NCBI RefSeq assembly: GCF_013694105.1
Contig: NZ_JACEFG010000002.1
Span: 930,001 to 994,000, forward strand
Source of the DNA: Halobacillus locisalis
Lineage (GTDB): Bacteria > Bacillota > Bacilli > Bacillales > Halobacillaceae
Length of the DNA: 64,000 nt
Direction: 5' to 3'
Shown: positions 34,365-42,984 of the stretch, one piece after another
Numbering within the stretch: the stretch's first letter is position 1
Layout: every line of letters starts with the position of its first letter
The notes under the pieces: model-generated
The model's database searches: none
What the model was told of the DNA's origin: nothing
The model's input: the letters and a program-made list of their open reading frames with translations, nothing else
Translations under genes and position numbers: made by a program

Positions 34365-36320
34365 ATGGTTTCAACCTTTAACGGACTCGAAGTTGCGAAA
34401 AGAGGTCTTTTCACACAACAGTCCGCCCTTTATACAACAGGACATAACATTTCCAACGCCAACACCGATGGCTACACGAGACAACGTGTCAACTTCGAGC
34501 AAACGAGTCCGTTTCCACCTGGTTCACGAAACCGCCCGGAAATCCCAGGTCAAATGGGAAGCGGTGTACAGGCTGGATCGATTGAACGTGTGCGCGATCA
34601 GTTTCTAGACATCCAATACCGTAATGAAACGAAAAACGTCGGCTACTACGACGCCCAGCGTTCAGCGCTATACAAAATGGAAGAAATCATGAACGAACCG
34701 ACCGACCAAGGACTAGCGAAAACGATGGACCGCTTTTGGCAGTCGCTTCAAGACATGTCTGTGAACCCAGAAGACGAAGGTGCACGTTCCGTTGTCCGTC
34801 AACGTGGCCTTGCCGTAGCAGAAACGTTCAACTATCTATCGAATTCTTTACAGACGGTACAAAAGGATTTGAAAAACCAAGTGAATGTCGCTTCCAGACA
34901 GTTCAATTCGACGTTAAACCAAATCAACTCATTGAACCAACAAATCTCTGAAGTCGAGCCTCACGGCTACCTGCCGAACGATTTGTACGATGAGCGCGAC
35001 CGCCTTATCGATGACCTATCCGAGATGGCGAGTATCGACGTTTCCTACAGTCCTTCTGGAGATAGCTCAGAGGATATCGCTCTGGGAGTTGCAACGATAC
35101 GATTAGCAGATGAAATCGGTCAGCCTGTAAACCCACCCATGACACTCGTTGATGGTGCAACGGATACCGTGAATGAGATTTCGGTTTCGTATGCGGATAC
35201 AGCGAATCAGACCGTCGTGAAGGATGTGACGATCGGGGAGCAGACGATGACGGTGGATCAGTTTTCTTCGGTTGGGAAGTTGAAGGGTTTGATGGAGGTT
35301 GGGGGCTATATGAATAGTACGCCTTCTGAACCTGCTTATGTTGTCGGACAAGGCTTCAAGGAAGACGAGGATGGCAATGCGTTCTTACCTAGCTCTATGA
35401 CAGGTCAGACCATTTCTGTTACAGGTTCGACCGAAGAAGAGGGCGAGTTCACGACGGGGGAAACCGTTGATGTTGAGATTACGGATGGCATGACGTTACA
35501 GGACTTAGCCACTCAGTTGAACAATCCTGATGAAGGGATCGAAGCGACGATTCAAAACCAAGATGGCGTCCAGCGCCTTGTTGTAAAATCTACTGCTCAA
35601 GGCTCAGGAGCCACGATGAAGGTAGAAGGATCGGCTGCCCAGTCTCTTCAACTAGACGGAGAATTCACAGGAATGAACGAAGTGTCTGGTAACTTTTCTG
35701 ATATGCTAGGGGACTTGGACGTGATGGCTTCTGCATTTGCGATGCAGTTCAATGAGGTTCACTCGAGCGGTGGTAACTTAACGTCAGATGCGACAGACAG
35801 CCCTCACTTTTTCTCCTATGGTCAATCACTGGAGAGCACACATGCAGAAGGTGAAGGAACAGGTCACCCTTATTACAAGGGAATTGCGAGTAATCTAGGC
35901 ATTACAGATGCGGTGGAAAGCAACCTAGATCATATCGCAGCCTCCAATATTTCAACAGATGCTGCAGGCAATGACGCGGTTTTTGCTGGTAACGGTGGAA
36001 ATGCAGAGGATCTAGCGAATATTCAAGAACAACCGTATGATTTATTAGGAAATGAAACGAACATCAATAGCTTTTATGAAGGCATGATCGGTGGTATGGC
36101 GGTGGATGCGCAGGAAAACCGTCGAATGGTTGATAACTCCGCGACGCTTCAGGCTTCTGTCCAAAACCAGCGTGACTCGGTCAGTGCTGTGTCATTAGAT
36201 GAAGAAATGACGAACATGGTGAAATTCCAGCACGCATACAATGCGGCTGCGCGAAATATAACGGTTGTGGACGAAATGATCGACCGAATCATAAATCAAA
36301 TGGGACGAGTAGGAAGGTAG
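34365..36320 (+). CDS. flgK: flagellar hook-associated protein FlgK
   Basis: 651-aa first hook-filament junction protein, exported by the flagellar type III system. The N-terminal rod motif ALYTTGHNISNANTDGYTRQ (near residue 21) and C-terminal FQHAYNAAARNITVVDEMID form the terminal coiled-coil zone. The central part is long and acidic. GAGGAGA precedes the ATG. Confidence 0.95.
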   Translation: MVSTFNGLEVAKRGLFTQQSALYTTGHNISNANTDGYTRQRVNFEQTSPFPPGSRNRPEIPGQMGSGVQAGSIERVRDQFLDIQYRNETKNVGYYDAQRSALYKMEEIMNEPTDQGLAKTMDRFWQSLQDMSVNPEDEGARSVVRQRGLAVAETFNYLSNSLQTVQKDLKNQVNVASRQFNSTLNQINSLNQQISEVEPHGYLPNDLYDERDRLIDDLSEMASIDVSYSPSGDSSEDIALGVATIRLADEIGQPVNPPMTLVDGATDTVNEISVSYADTANQTVVKDVTIGEQTMTVDQFSSVGKLKGLMEVGGYMNSTPSEPAYVVGQGFKEDEDGNAFLPSSMTGQTISVTGSTEEEGEFTTGETVDVEITDGMTLQDLATQLNNPDEGIEATIQNQDGVQRLVVKSTAQGSGATMKVEGSAAQSLQLDGEFTGMNEVSGNFSDMLGDLDVMASAFAMQFNEVHSSGGNLTSDATDSPHFFSYGQSLESTHAEGEGTGHPYYKGIASNLGITDAVESNLDHIAASNISTDAAGNDAVFAGNGGNAEDLANIQEQPYDLLGNETNINSFYEGMIGGMAVDAQENRRMVDNSATLQASVQNQRDSVSAVSLDEEMTNMVKFQHAYNAAARNITVVDEMIDRIINQMGRVGR

Positions 36321-36332
36321 GTGACTGAATAA

Positions 36333-37235
36333 ATGCGTGTAACCCAAGGAATGTTATCGAACAACATGTTGCGTAATTTGAGTAAGAGTTATGAGAGTAT
36401 GGCGACTTATCAGGAACAGCTTTCGACCGGAAAGAAAATCAGTCGACCGTCCGATGATCCGGTTGTCGCGATGAATGGAATCAATTATCGTACGGAACTG
36501 AACCAAATCGAACAGTTTCAGCGTAATATCGGTGAAGTGTATAACTGGATGGACAACTCGGATGCGGCACTCGATAAAGCCAACGAATCGCTTCAACGAG
36601 TAAGAGAGCTGGCGGTTCAAGCTAGTAATGGGACAAACAGTCCTCAAGAACGTGAAAGTATTGCGAAAGAAATCAAGCAAATCAAGGATCACATTGAAGA
36701 TATTGCGAACACGAAAGTGAACAACAAATATTTGTTCAATGGGACGAATACGACATCAGAACCTGTTGACTTAGAAAATGGGAAACTTTCTGAGAATAGC
36801 CAGGCCGTGAACATTGAGGTTTCTAAAGGTATCCAGTTAAAGGCGAACGTGAACGCTGTGAAGGTCTTTGGATCTGAAAACGTAGACGGGAATGGTAGTC
36901 AATTGTTCGATACGTTGTCATCATTGGTTGGAGATTTGGAGAACCCTGATACTGGTGATAAAGATTTAAGTAAGTATATCCAAAGCATTGATGATCACGC
37001 GAACCGAATCGTTGATGAGCGAGCGGACCTAGGTGCCAGAATGAATCGCCGAGATCTTGTTGAAGACCGTTTAGGTACGCAAGAAATCATCGCGAACCGA
37101 GTGCTTTCGAATAATGAAGATGCAGAAATGGAAAAAGTGATTACCGACTTGAAAACACAAGAGAGTGTTCATAGAGCTGCAATGGGTGTAGGAGCTCGTG
37201 TGATTCAGCCTACCCTCATGGACTTTTTACGTTAA
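36333..37235 (+). CDS. flgL: flagellar hook-associated protein FlgL
   Basis: 300-aa second junction protein. Flagellin-like N terminus (MLRNLSKSYESMATYQEQLS, GKKISRPSDDPV) and C terminus (MEKVITDLKTQESVHRAAMG). It starts 12 bp after flgK. A terminator follows. Confidence 0.95.
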   Translation: MRVTQGMLSNNMLRNLSKSYESMATYQEQLSTGKKISRPSDDPVVAMNGINYRTELNQIEQFQRNIGEVYNWMDNSDAALDKANESLQRVRELAVQASNGTNSPQERESIAKEIKQIKDHIEDIANTKVNNKYLFNGTNTTSEPVDLENGKLSENSQAVNIEVSKGIQLKANVNAVKVFGSENVDGNGSQLFDTLSSLVGDLENPDTGDKDLSKYIQSIDDHANRIVDERADLGARMNRRDLVEDRLGTQEIIANRVLSNNEDAEMEKVITDLKTQESVHRAAMGVGARVIQPTLMDFLR

Positions 37236-37244
37236 TGGAACATG

Positions 37245-37276
37245 GAGCACCCGAACTCGTGGTGCTCTTCTTTTTT
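37245..37276 (+). terminator. Rho-independent terminator after flgL
   Basis: GAGCACC/GGTGCTC with a 9-nt loop, then TTCTTTTTT. Confidence 0.75.
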
Positions 37277-37299
37277 CTAAAAGGTAGGAGGTGGAATCA

Positions 37300-37860
37300 A
37301 TGGTAGAAGGTGTAGCGCCAAAGCTTCAGGTGTCGACAACGCAGGGGAGAATCGGGATTACGAAAAAAGATGCTGTTTTACATCTCAAACAACAAAAGGC
37401 AGATCAACAAATTCAGCAGCCGAAAGCTGATCTTCAAATTAGGCAACGATCTGGGAAACTATCAATCGATCAGACTAAAGCTTGGGACAACTTAAAGTTC
37501 CAGTCCGGTTCAGAGATTGTCAGTGAAGCGGCTCAGTTAGGTCGGCAAGACTGGCTTGAGGGAGTCGCACGCGTGTCGCGAGAAGGTGATGAATTGATGC
37601 GGATTGAAAATAAGGGAGATCCAATTGCTTCACAAGCGAAACGTAACGCGGTATGGGACTTTGACTATAAACCTGGCGGGCGTCCGGTTAACGAACTTGT
37701 TGATATCAGCTATCAGGCGAACCCTGCAGATATTGAAGTGAAGCGCAATGACCCGATCATTGATTCAACTCCAAGGTATCCACAGCTAACCTATCAAAAA
37801 GGGAATGTTGATATTTCTCTTGCTCAAAAGCCTGATGTTCAAATTGATTGGAAAGTATAA
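37300..37860 (+). CDS. DUF6470-family protein (YviE-like)
   Basis: 186-aa protein between flgL and fliW, the position of yviE in B. subtilis. ATG 37300 follows TAGGAGG. The N-terminal LQVSTTQGRIGI and the repeated DLQIRQ / DVQIDW patterns suggest a beta-repeat fold. It has no signal peptide or membrane segment. Function unknown; the location implies a flagellar role. Confidence 0.75.
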   Translation: MVEGVAPKLQVSTTQGRIGITKKDAVLHLKQQKADQQIQQPKADLQIRQRSGKLSIDQTKAWDNLKFQSGSEIVSEAAQLGRQDWLEGVARVSREGDELMRIENKGDPIASQAKRNAVWDFDYKPGGRPVNELVDISYQANPADIEVKRNDPIIDSTPRYPQLTYQKGNVDISLAQKPDVQIDWKV

Positions 37861-37884
37861 TCTGATTGAAAAGGAAAGATAACT

Positions 37885-38340
37885 ATGAATCTCAATACAA
37901 AATACTTCGGTAATGTAACCATTGATGAGAGTGAATTGCTTCATTTTAAGCAGGGAGTACCCGGATTCAAACAACTTCATAACTTTGTGCTCATTCCGCT
38001 AGCCGATGCTCCACTGTATCACGTGCTTCAATCCGCGGAGGATTCAACCATCGCTTTTATTGTGGTTAATCCTTATGTGTTCTTCAAGAACTATGAATTT
38101 GATATCGATCAAGGGTCCAAAGACGAGTTGGACCTACAGGACGCCGAGGATGTCAGTCTGTACACCGTCATGACTCTGCACGATCCTTTTGAAAAGTCTA
38201 CCGTTAATCTTCAAGCACCGATCGTCATCAACAAAAAGAACAATAAAGCGAAGCAACTGATCTTGAATGGAACGGACTACCATACGAAGCATTCTGTTCA
38301 TGTTCCTTTGGAAGCGGGTGATCACCATGTTAATCCTTAA
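37885..38340 (+). CDS. fliW: flagellar assembly factor FliW
   Basis: 151-aa protein that binds CsrA and flagellin. Free flagellin takes FliW from CsrA, which then represses hag translation. The family segments [24 protein letters not shown] and [17 protein letters not shown] are clear. csrA overlaps its last 14 nt. Confidence 0.95.
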   Translation: MNLNTKYFGNVTIDESELLHFKQGVPGFKQLHNFVLIPLADAPLYHVLQSAEDSTIAFIVVNPYVFFKNYEFDIDQGSKDELDLQDAEDVSLYTVMTLHDPFEKSTVNLQAPIVINKKNNKAKQLILNGTDYHTKHSVHVPLEAGDHHVNP

Positions 38341-38554
38341 TCGTAAAGCAGATGAGTCGATTAAAATTGGTGATGATATAGAAATCAAAGTCCTTTCTGT
38401 AGAGGGAAGCCAAGTGAGGATTGGAATTGATGCTCCATCAAATTTAGAGATTCACAGGAAAGAAATCTATTTAGCGATACAAGAAGAAAACAAAGTAGCA
38501 GCTTCGATTACAGATGATTTAATGAATCTGCTGAAAAGTAACAAAAAGGATTAA
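38327..38554 (+). CDS. csrA: carbon storage regulator CsrA (canonical copy)
   Basis: 75-aa RNA-binding dimer that represses flagellin translation by binding GGA motifs. [18 protein letters not shown] and [20 protein letters not shown] match the family, including the RNA-contact arginine R44 in EIHR. A ~20-residue C-terminal extension is of the Bacillaceae type. The start overlaps fliW. A second, divergent copy lies at 40792. Confidence 0.95.
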   Translation: MLILNRKADESIKIGDDIEIKVLSVEGSQVRIGIDAPSNLEIHRKEIYLAIQEENKVAASITDDLMNLLKSNKKD

Positions 38555-38578
38555 AGAATATGGAAAGTCGGTCGATAT
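38552..38578 (+). promoter_or_regulatory. SigD promoter of hag1
   Basis: TAAA (38552-38555), exactly 15 nt, then GTCGATAT (38571-38578): one mismatch from the SigD consensus. The -35 overlaps the csrA stop codon. Predicted transcription start near 38585 gives a leader of about 110 nt. Confidence 0.8.
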
Positions 38579-38601
38579 AATAGGTGTACAGCCAAACACC
38601 T

Positions 38602-38620
38602 AAAGTCGGCCGACTTTTTC
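38602..38620 (+). terminator. terminator-like hairpin inside the hag1 leader
   Basis: AAAGTCGGCCGACTTT is a perfect 16-nt palindrome followed by TT. It would end csrA transcripts, but it also lies downstream of the SigD promoter and so within the hag1 5' leader. A smaller GGTGT/ACACC hairpin is just upstream (38583-38600). Confidence 0.55.
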
Positions 38621-38651
38621 ATTTGGCACAACTAAAATAACTTTTTTACAT

Positions 38652-38685
38652 CCCACAAGGACGTGGGGTAAGAAATCAGGGAGGA
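38652..38685 (+). promoter_or_regulatory. CsrA-binding sites in the hag1 leader
   Basis: Hairpin CCCAC-AAGGAC-GTGGG (38652-38667) presents GGA in its loop and fits the CsrA consensus. A second GGA is part of the AGGGAGGA ribosome site (38678-38685). Two such sites, one in a hairpin and one over the Shine-Dalgarno, are the known layout of the B. subtilis hag leader. Confidence 0.7.
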
Positions 38686-38695
38686 TTATTTACTT

Positions 38696-40394
38696 ATGCG
38701 TATTAATCACAACATTGCGGCGCTAAACACGCACCGCCAACTAGGTCAAGCAAACAATGCTCAACAGAATTCTATGGAGAAACTTTCTTCAGGTCTTCGA
38801 ATCAACCGTGCTGGAGATGACGCAGCTGGTCTTGCAATTTCTGAGAAAATGCGTGGTCAGATCCGTGGTTTGGATCAAGCTCAGCGTAATGCTCAAGATG
38901 GTATTTCCATGATTCAAACAGCTGAAGGTGCAATGAATGAAACTCATTCTATCCTTCAACGTATGCGTGAGCTTTCTGTACAAGCTTCTAACGATACAAA
39001 TACAGCCGATGACCGTGCGGAAATCCAAAAAGAAGTTGATCAATTAGTAGAAGAAATTGACCGTGTCGGAAATACTACTGAATTTAACACTAAAAACCTG
39101 TTAAATGGCGGAGCGAATGTTGCTGGAACTGTTGGGGCAAACTTAACTGGTGTTGAAGTTGTAGGTGGAACAGGTGATACAACTGTTGGTTCCTCAGTTG
39201 CTATTACTGATGTAACAGCTGCAACTGGAGCAGTAGCAACAGCCACAACAGCTGCAACAGGGGGAGCACTAACTGCAGATAGTGAAGTCACTATAAATGG
39301 TACTTCTTTTTCTTTCGCAAGTGGGGAGTCTGCCGATAACGTAATAAAAACCATAAATGATTCAGGTGTAGGAGTTACCGCATCTATTGATGGTTCAGAT
39401 ATGTTGGTACTAAATTCAGATAGTGAAGGTAGTTCTTCTAAGATTGAAATTGCTGGAGTGACAGGAAACTTCACCGGTATGGCAACTGACTCTGGTACAG
39501 ATGCTTCAATTGCAGGGTCTGGTTATACTAATTTCTCAGCACAAGGAAATACAATTACTATTGAAGATGGAAGTTCAAAAGGCCTTCAACTTGAAGTAAG
39601 CCAAGACCTAACTGGACTTGCTGCATCAAACACAGTATCTGTTGACAGTAATGGGACACTGAATTTCCAAATTGGAGCGAATGAAGGCCAAGAAATGAAT
39701 ATATCTATAAAGGATATGCGTTCAGGCGCTTTAGGTGTAAGTGGTCTTGATGTTACATCACAAACTGGAGCATCTTCAGCTATTTCTTCAATTGATGATG
39801 CAATACAATCGGTATCAGGTGAACGCTCTAAGCTTGGAGCATACCAAAACCGTTTAGATCACACAATCAATAACCTAGGTACATCTTCTGAAAACCTAAC
39901 GGCAGCGGAATCTCGTATCCGTGACGTAGATTATGCTTTAGCTGCATAAGCAGAAAAAGCACAGTCGTCCTGACTGGTAACGGTCAGCGATTACAATCGG
40001 GTGAATTGCTGGAAACCCCTGAAACTTTTCTTACCACAGCGTAGTTGGAAACGACAGGCGTGATGGTCAAAAAAAGAAAAGATTGGGCAATCAGCAGCCA
40101 AGCTCCTGTCTCGAAAGAGTGGAGAAGGTTCAACGACTAGGATAGACCACCGCCAAAGGTGATGAAATCCGTAGGTGACACAATGCCGGTTCAGCATTGT
40201 CGATCCGAAGTGCCCGACTCCTTCTATAATAGAAGGATGAAGATATAGTCTAGTCATTTATGAAAGTAAATGTTCGCACGATGGCGAAAGAAATGATGAA
40301 CCAAACGAAGTCTTCTATTCTGTCTCAAGCTTCTCAAGCAATGCTTGCGAAAGCCAACCAGATGCCACAAGGAGTTCTTCAACTTCTGCGTTAA
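38696..40394 (+). CDS. hag: flagellin 1, interrupted by a group I intron
   Basis: Filament subunit. Exon 1 (38696-39931) encodes 412 residues ending RIRDVD; exon 2 (40281-40394) encodes the 37 C-terminal residues starting [12 protein letters not shown] and ending VLQLLR. Joined they give a 449-aa flagellin with an intact SRIRDVDMAKEMM junction, as in intronless flagellins. The N terminus ([17 protein letters not shown]) is nearly identical to flagellin 2; the Thr/Ala/Gly-rich middle differs. Without splicing, translation adds YALAA and stops at 39949, losing the C-terminal export and polymerisation helix. Splicing is inferred, not shown. Confidence 0.92.
39932..40280 (+). ncRNA. group I intron in flagellin 1
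   Basis: 349 nt without an internal ORF. The exon before it ends in U (GTAGAT) and the intron ends in G, as group I introns require. Core elements: P-like GAATTGCTGGAAACCCCT (40003-40020), Q-like AATCAGCAGCCAAGCTCC (from 40089), R-like GTTCAACGACTAG (40128-40140) and S-like AAGATATAGTC (40240-40250), with the P7 pairing GACTA (40135-40139) to TAGTC (40246-40250). The P1 candidate pairs TATGC with GCATA at the 5' end. Probably subgroup IA. Group I introns in flagellin genes are known from thermophilic Bacillaceae. Confidence 0.92.
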
Positions 40395-40401
40395 TTTTGG
40401 T

Positions 40402-40429
40402 AAAGACCTATCATTTGATAGGTCTTTTT
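40402..40429 (+). terminator. Rho-independent terminator of hag1
   Basis: Perfect 12-bp stem AAAGACCTATCA/TGATAGGTCTTT with a 2-nt loop and T tract. Confidence 0.88.
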
Positions 40430-40560
40430 CTTATGAATTGAAATTTTAAAAGTAAACTATATTTATTTTTTATGGATTATATGTTAGTTTTATATACTTT
40501 ATTTCTCGTAGATTTGTCTAATTTTGTCTAAAATTCTATGGAAAAATATAAAAAAATCGG

Positions 40561-40587
40561 TTAACATATCTAACAGTCATCCGATAT
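40561..40587 (+). promoter_or_regulatory. SigD-type promoter ahead of csrA2-hag2
   Basis: TTAA (40561-40564), 15 nt, TCCGATAT (40580-40587). The -10 differs from GCCGATAT at one position and the spacing is exact. It would start a transcript near 40594 that covers the hairpin at 40696 and csrA2. Confidence 0.55.
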
Positions 40588-40663
40588 AAAGAGTAAGATA
40601 AGTCACTATATAAATTTTAGTAATTGAATAGAGAAATTTAATTACTTTACAAAACACTTATTC

Positions 40664-40752
40664 AAGGATGAATGAGTACATAAAGAGATCTACTCAAGGA
40701 TGAGTTATTGAACCTAGACAAATGTTTAGGTTTGTTAACTCATCCTTATTTT
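40664..40752 (+). promoter_or_regulatory. GGA-bearing structured leader of csrA2
   Basis: Contains CAAGGATGAATGAG (40663-40676) and a long hairpin: AAGGATGAGTTA (40696-40707) pairs perfectly with 40736-40747, with an inner AACCTA/TAGGTT helix, followed by ATTTT. It may be a terminator, a CsrA-bound leader, or the 3' end of a short RNA starting at the SigD promoter. Confidence 0.5.
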
Positions 40753-40791
40753 GTACTAAGTATATAAAAAAGATAAAAGGGGTTGTACGGA

Positions 40792-40962
40792 TTGTTAGTA
40801 ATCGGAAGAAAACCAGGAGAGTATGTCATGCTGGATGATGATATTATGGTGAAGGTAGTAAAAAGTGAAGAAGGTCATTTACGCTTAGCTATAGAGGCAC
40901 CTAAAGAAGTGAAAATCACACGCGGTGAACTTTTTGAGGAACAACAACAAAATAATAAGTAA
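40792..40962 (+). CDS. second CsrA-like RNA-binding protein
   Basis: 56-aa protein from a TTG start, with AAAAGGGG (40775-40782) 9 nt upstream. The sequence MLVIGRKPGEYVMLDDDI ... LAIEAPKEVKITRGELF aligns with CsrA along its whole core: the leading MLVI strand, R6, the GxxVxxxDDI turn, APxxVxI and the RNA-contact arginine R44. It lacks the C-terminal extension of the canonical CsrA at 38327, and the IGDDI segment is LDDDI. It lies between the two flagellin genes, so csrA-hag looks like a duplicated module. Missed by a 60-aa cutoff and by ATG-only calling. Confidence 0.88.
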   Translation: MLVIGRKPGEYVMLDDDIMVKVVKSEEGHLRLAIEAPKEVKITRGELFEEQQQNNK

Positions 40963-40973
40963 TACATAAACTC

Positions 40974-41043
40974 AAGGACGAGTTTGGAATAGAGAAACAT
41001 GGATAGGACATCCATTTCTCTACACCAAACTCGTCCTTTTTTT
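40974..41043 (+). terminator. long terminator hairpin after csrA2, with a GGA loop
   Basis: AAGGACGAGTTTGG (40974-40987) pairs with 41025-41038, and the inner TAGAGAAA and ATGGA strands pair with TCCAT and TTCTCTA, leaving a TAGGACA loop. Seven T residues follow. The stem is unusually long (about 27 bp), and its base carries AAGGACGA, much like AAGGATGA in the leader. Confidence 0.8.
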
Positions 41044-41104
41044 ATTTTCGTTTGTTTCTATACAGATAAACAGGGCCCGTTGTCTGTGTAGATCAATATA
41101 TATG

Positions 41105-41146
41105 GGGTGAAAAAGGATGTTCACCCAACAACCATTCTAGGGAGGA
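41105..41146 (+). promoter_or_regulatory. CsrA-binding sites in the hag2 leader
   Basis: GGGTGAA (41105-41111) pairs with TTCACCC (41120-41126) around the loop AAAGGATG, which exposes GGA. A second GGA lies in the AGGGAGGA ribosome site (41139-41146). The stem sequence differs from hag1, but the layout is the same. Confidence 0.7.
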
Positions 41147-41155
41147 ATTATTAAA

Positions 41156-42976
41156 ATGAGAATTAATCACAACATCGCGGCGCTAAACACGCACCGCCAA
41201 CTAGGTCAAGCAAATAACATGCAACAGAACTCTATGGAGAAATTATCTTCTGGTCTTCGTATCAACAAAGCTGGAGACGATGCAGCAGGACTTGCAATTT
41301 CCGAAAAAATGCGTGGGCAAATCCGAGGGCTAGATCAAGCACAGCGTAACGCTCAAGATGGAATTTCCATGATTCAAACAGCAGAAGGAGCATTAAGCGA
41401 ATCCCACTCCATTCTTCAAAGAATGAGGGAACTTGCTGTTCAATCCTCGAACGATACGAACACAGCAACCGACCGTGAAGAACTTCAAAAAGAGGTTGAC
41501 CAACTAGCAAAAGAAATGACTAGAATTTCAAATAACACTGAGTTTAACACTCAAACATTACTTAATGGTGGTATAGACTCAGATAACCTCGGAAAAGCTA
41601 ACTTCCATATTGGAGCAAATGCTGGGCAAAATCTATCATTTGAAATTGGTGCAATGGATGCATCTACTTTGGGTGTTGCTAGAGATACTCAAACTGCTAC
41701 TGTGTCTAGTGCAACAGACGTTACAGGTGCAGAGTTAAGTGGTACATTAGGAACAGCCCTTTCTGACGGTGCATCATTATCACTAAATGCTGATGATGTC
41801 GCTTCGAAAACAGAGTGGGCATCAGGTGCAGCTGGTATAACAGGAACTACTATTAAGTCATCTGATGATTCATCAACATATAATGGTTATACTATTACCA
41901 CAGAAACTACTGGTTCTGGTGGACCCGCAGCTTCTATCGATACTGATGCAAAGACAATTACGCTTACAGGAAGTAGTACAGCTGGCGACTGGAGTGCAAC
42001 AAATATTAACACTGCATTTAACGATGCAAATATTGACTTGGCAGCTACTGGCGATGCTAGTGCTATCTCTGCAACAGCTGATGTAGCAAATAGTGTTGAT
42101 GGCTTAGCTGCTGATGAAGTTAAATTAACAATCGGTTCAGAAGACGTTATTGTTAAAGAAGATGCTACTTCAGCTACCTTTACAAGTGCAGCAAATCAAG
42201 GATTGACAGTTGATTTGGATGGATCAGTAGATGGGAGTGCCTCTGCAACAATTGATATTGGCGTTACAACATCTTCAGCAGCAACTTTCGCTGGAGGAGC
42301 TACGACGGATGCTGTAGCAGCTGGAGGAATTGACATTAGCTCTCAATCGGCAGCAGATACAGCAATTACTAAAATCAATGATGCGATTGAAACTGTATCT
42401 GCCGAGCGTTCTAAGTTAGGTGCTGTTCAAAACCGTTTAGATCACACAATCAATAACCTAGGTACATCTTCTGAAAACCTAACTGCTGCGGAATCTCGTA
42501 TCCGCGACGTAGATTATGCTTTCGCCGCGTAGGCAAAAGCACAGTCGTCCTGACTGGTAACGGTCAGAGATTACAATCGGGTGAATTGCTGGAAACCCCT
42601 GAAACTTTTCTTACCACAGCGGAGTTGGAAACGACAGACGCGAAGGTTGAAAAAAGAAGAGATTGGGCAATCAGCAGCCAAGCTCCTGTCTCGAAAGAGT
42701 GGAGAAGGTTCAACGACTAGGATAGACCACCGTCTAAGGTGATGAAATCCGTAGGGGACACAATGCCGGTTCAGCATTGTCGATCCGAAGTGCCCGACCC
42801 CTAGCTATTGTAAGTAGGGTGAAGATATAGTCTAGTCATTTATGAAAGTAAATGTTCGCACGATGGCGAAAGAAATGATGAACCAAACGAAGTCTTCTAT
42901 TCTGTCTCAAGCTTCTCAAGCAATGCTTGCGAAAGCAAACCAAATGCCACAAGGAGTTCTACAACTTCTACGTTAA
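41156..42976 (+). CDS. hag: flagellin 2, interrupted by a group I intron
   Basis: Exon 1 (41156-42514) encodes 453 residues ending RIRDVD; exon 2 (42863-42976) encodes the same 37-residue C terminus as flagellin 1. The spliced product is 490 aa. Termini are nearly identical to flagellin 1, while the central ~280 residues are a different Thr/Ser/Ala/Asp-rich, acidic sequence, as in the surface-exposed part of flagellins from salty habitats. Unspliced RNA ends after YAFAA at the TAG 42530-42532. No clear promoter lies between the csrA2 terminator and this gene, so it probably depends on the SigD promoter at 40561. Confidence 0.92.
42515..42862 (+). ncRNA. group I intron in flagellin 2
   Basis: 348 nt, inserted at the same codon junction as the hag1 intron and very similar to it. 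P7 is GACTA (42715-42719) with TAGTC (42828-42832). Differences concentrate in the 5' P1 loop, the loop near 42645 and the hairpin before S: CCCTA/TAGGG here replaces CCTTCTA/TAGAAGG in intron 1, so pairing is kept although sequence changes. P1 pairs TATGC with GCGTA and the last exon U faces a G. No ORF inside. Confidence 0.92.
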
Positions 42977-42984
42977 TAACTTTG

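Noticed and set aside
38696-39949. hag1 and hag2 as truncated flagellin pseudogenes
   Set aside because: Both resume in frame with a perfect flagellin C terminus after an intron with group I boundaries and core elements.
39991-40257. Minus-strand ORFs inside both introns (also 42571-42777)
   Set aside because: They are open frames across conserved structural RNA, almost the same in both introns only because the introns are related. They have no ribosome site or recognisable domain, and intron base pairing explains the conservation.
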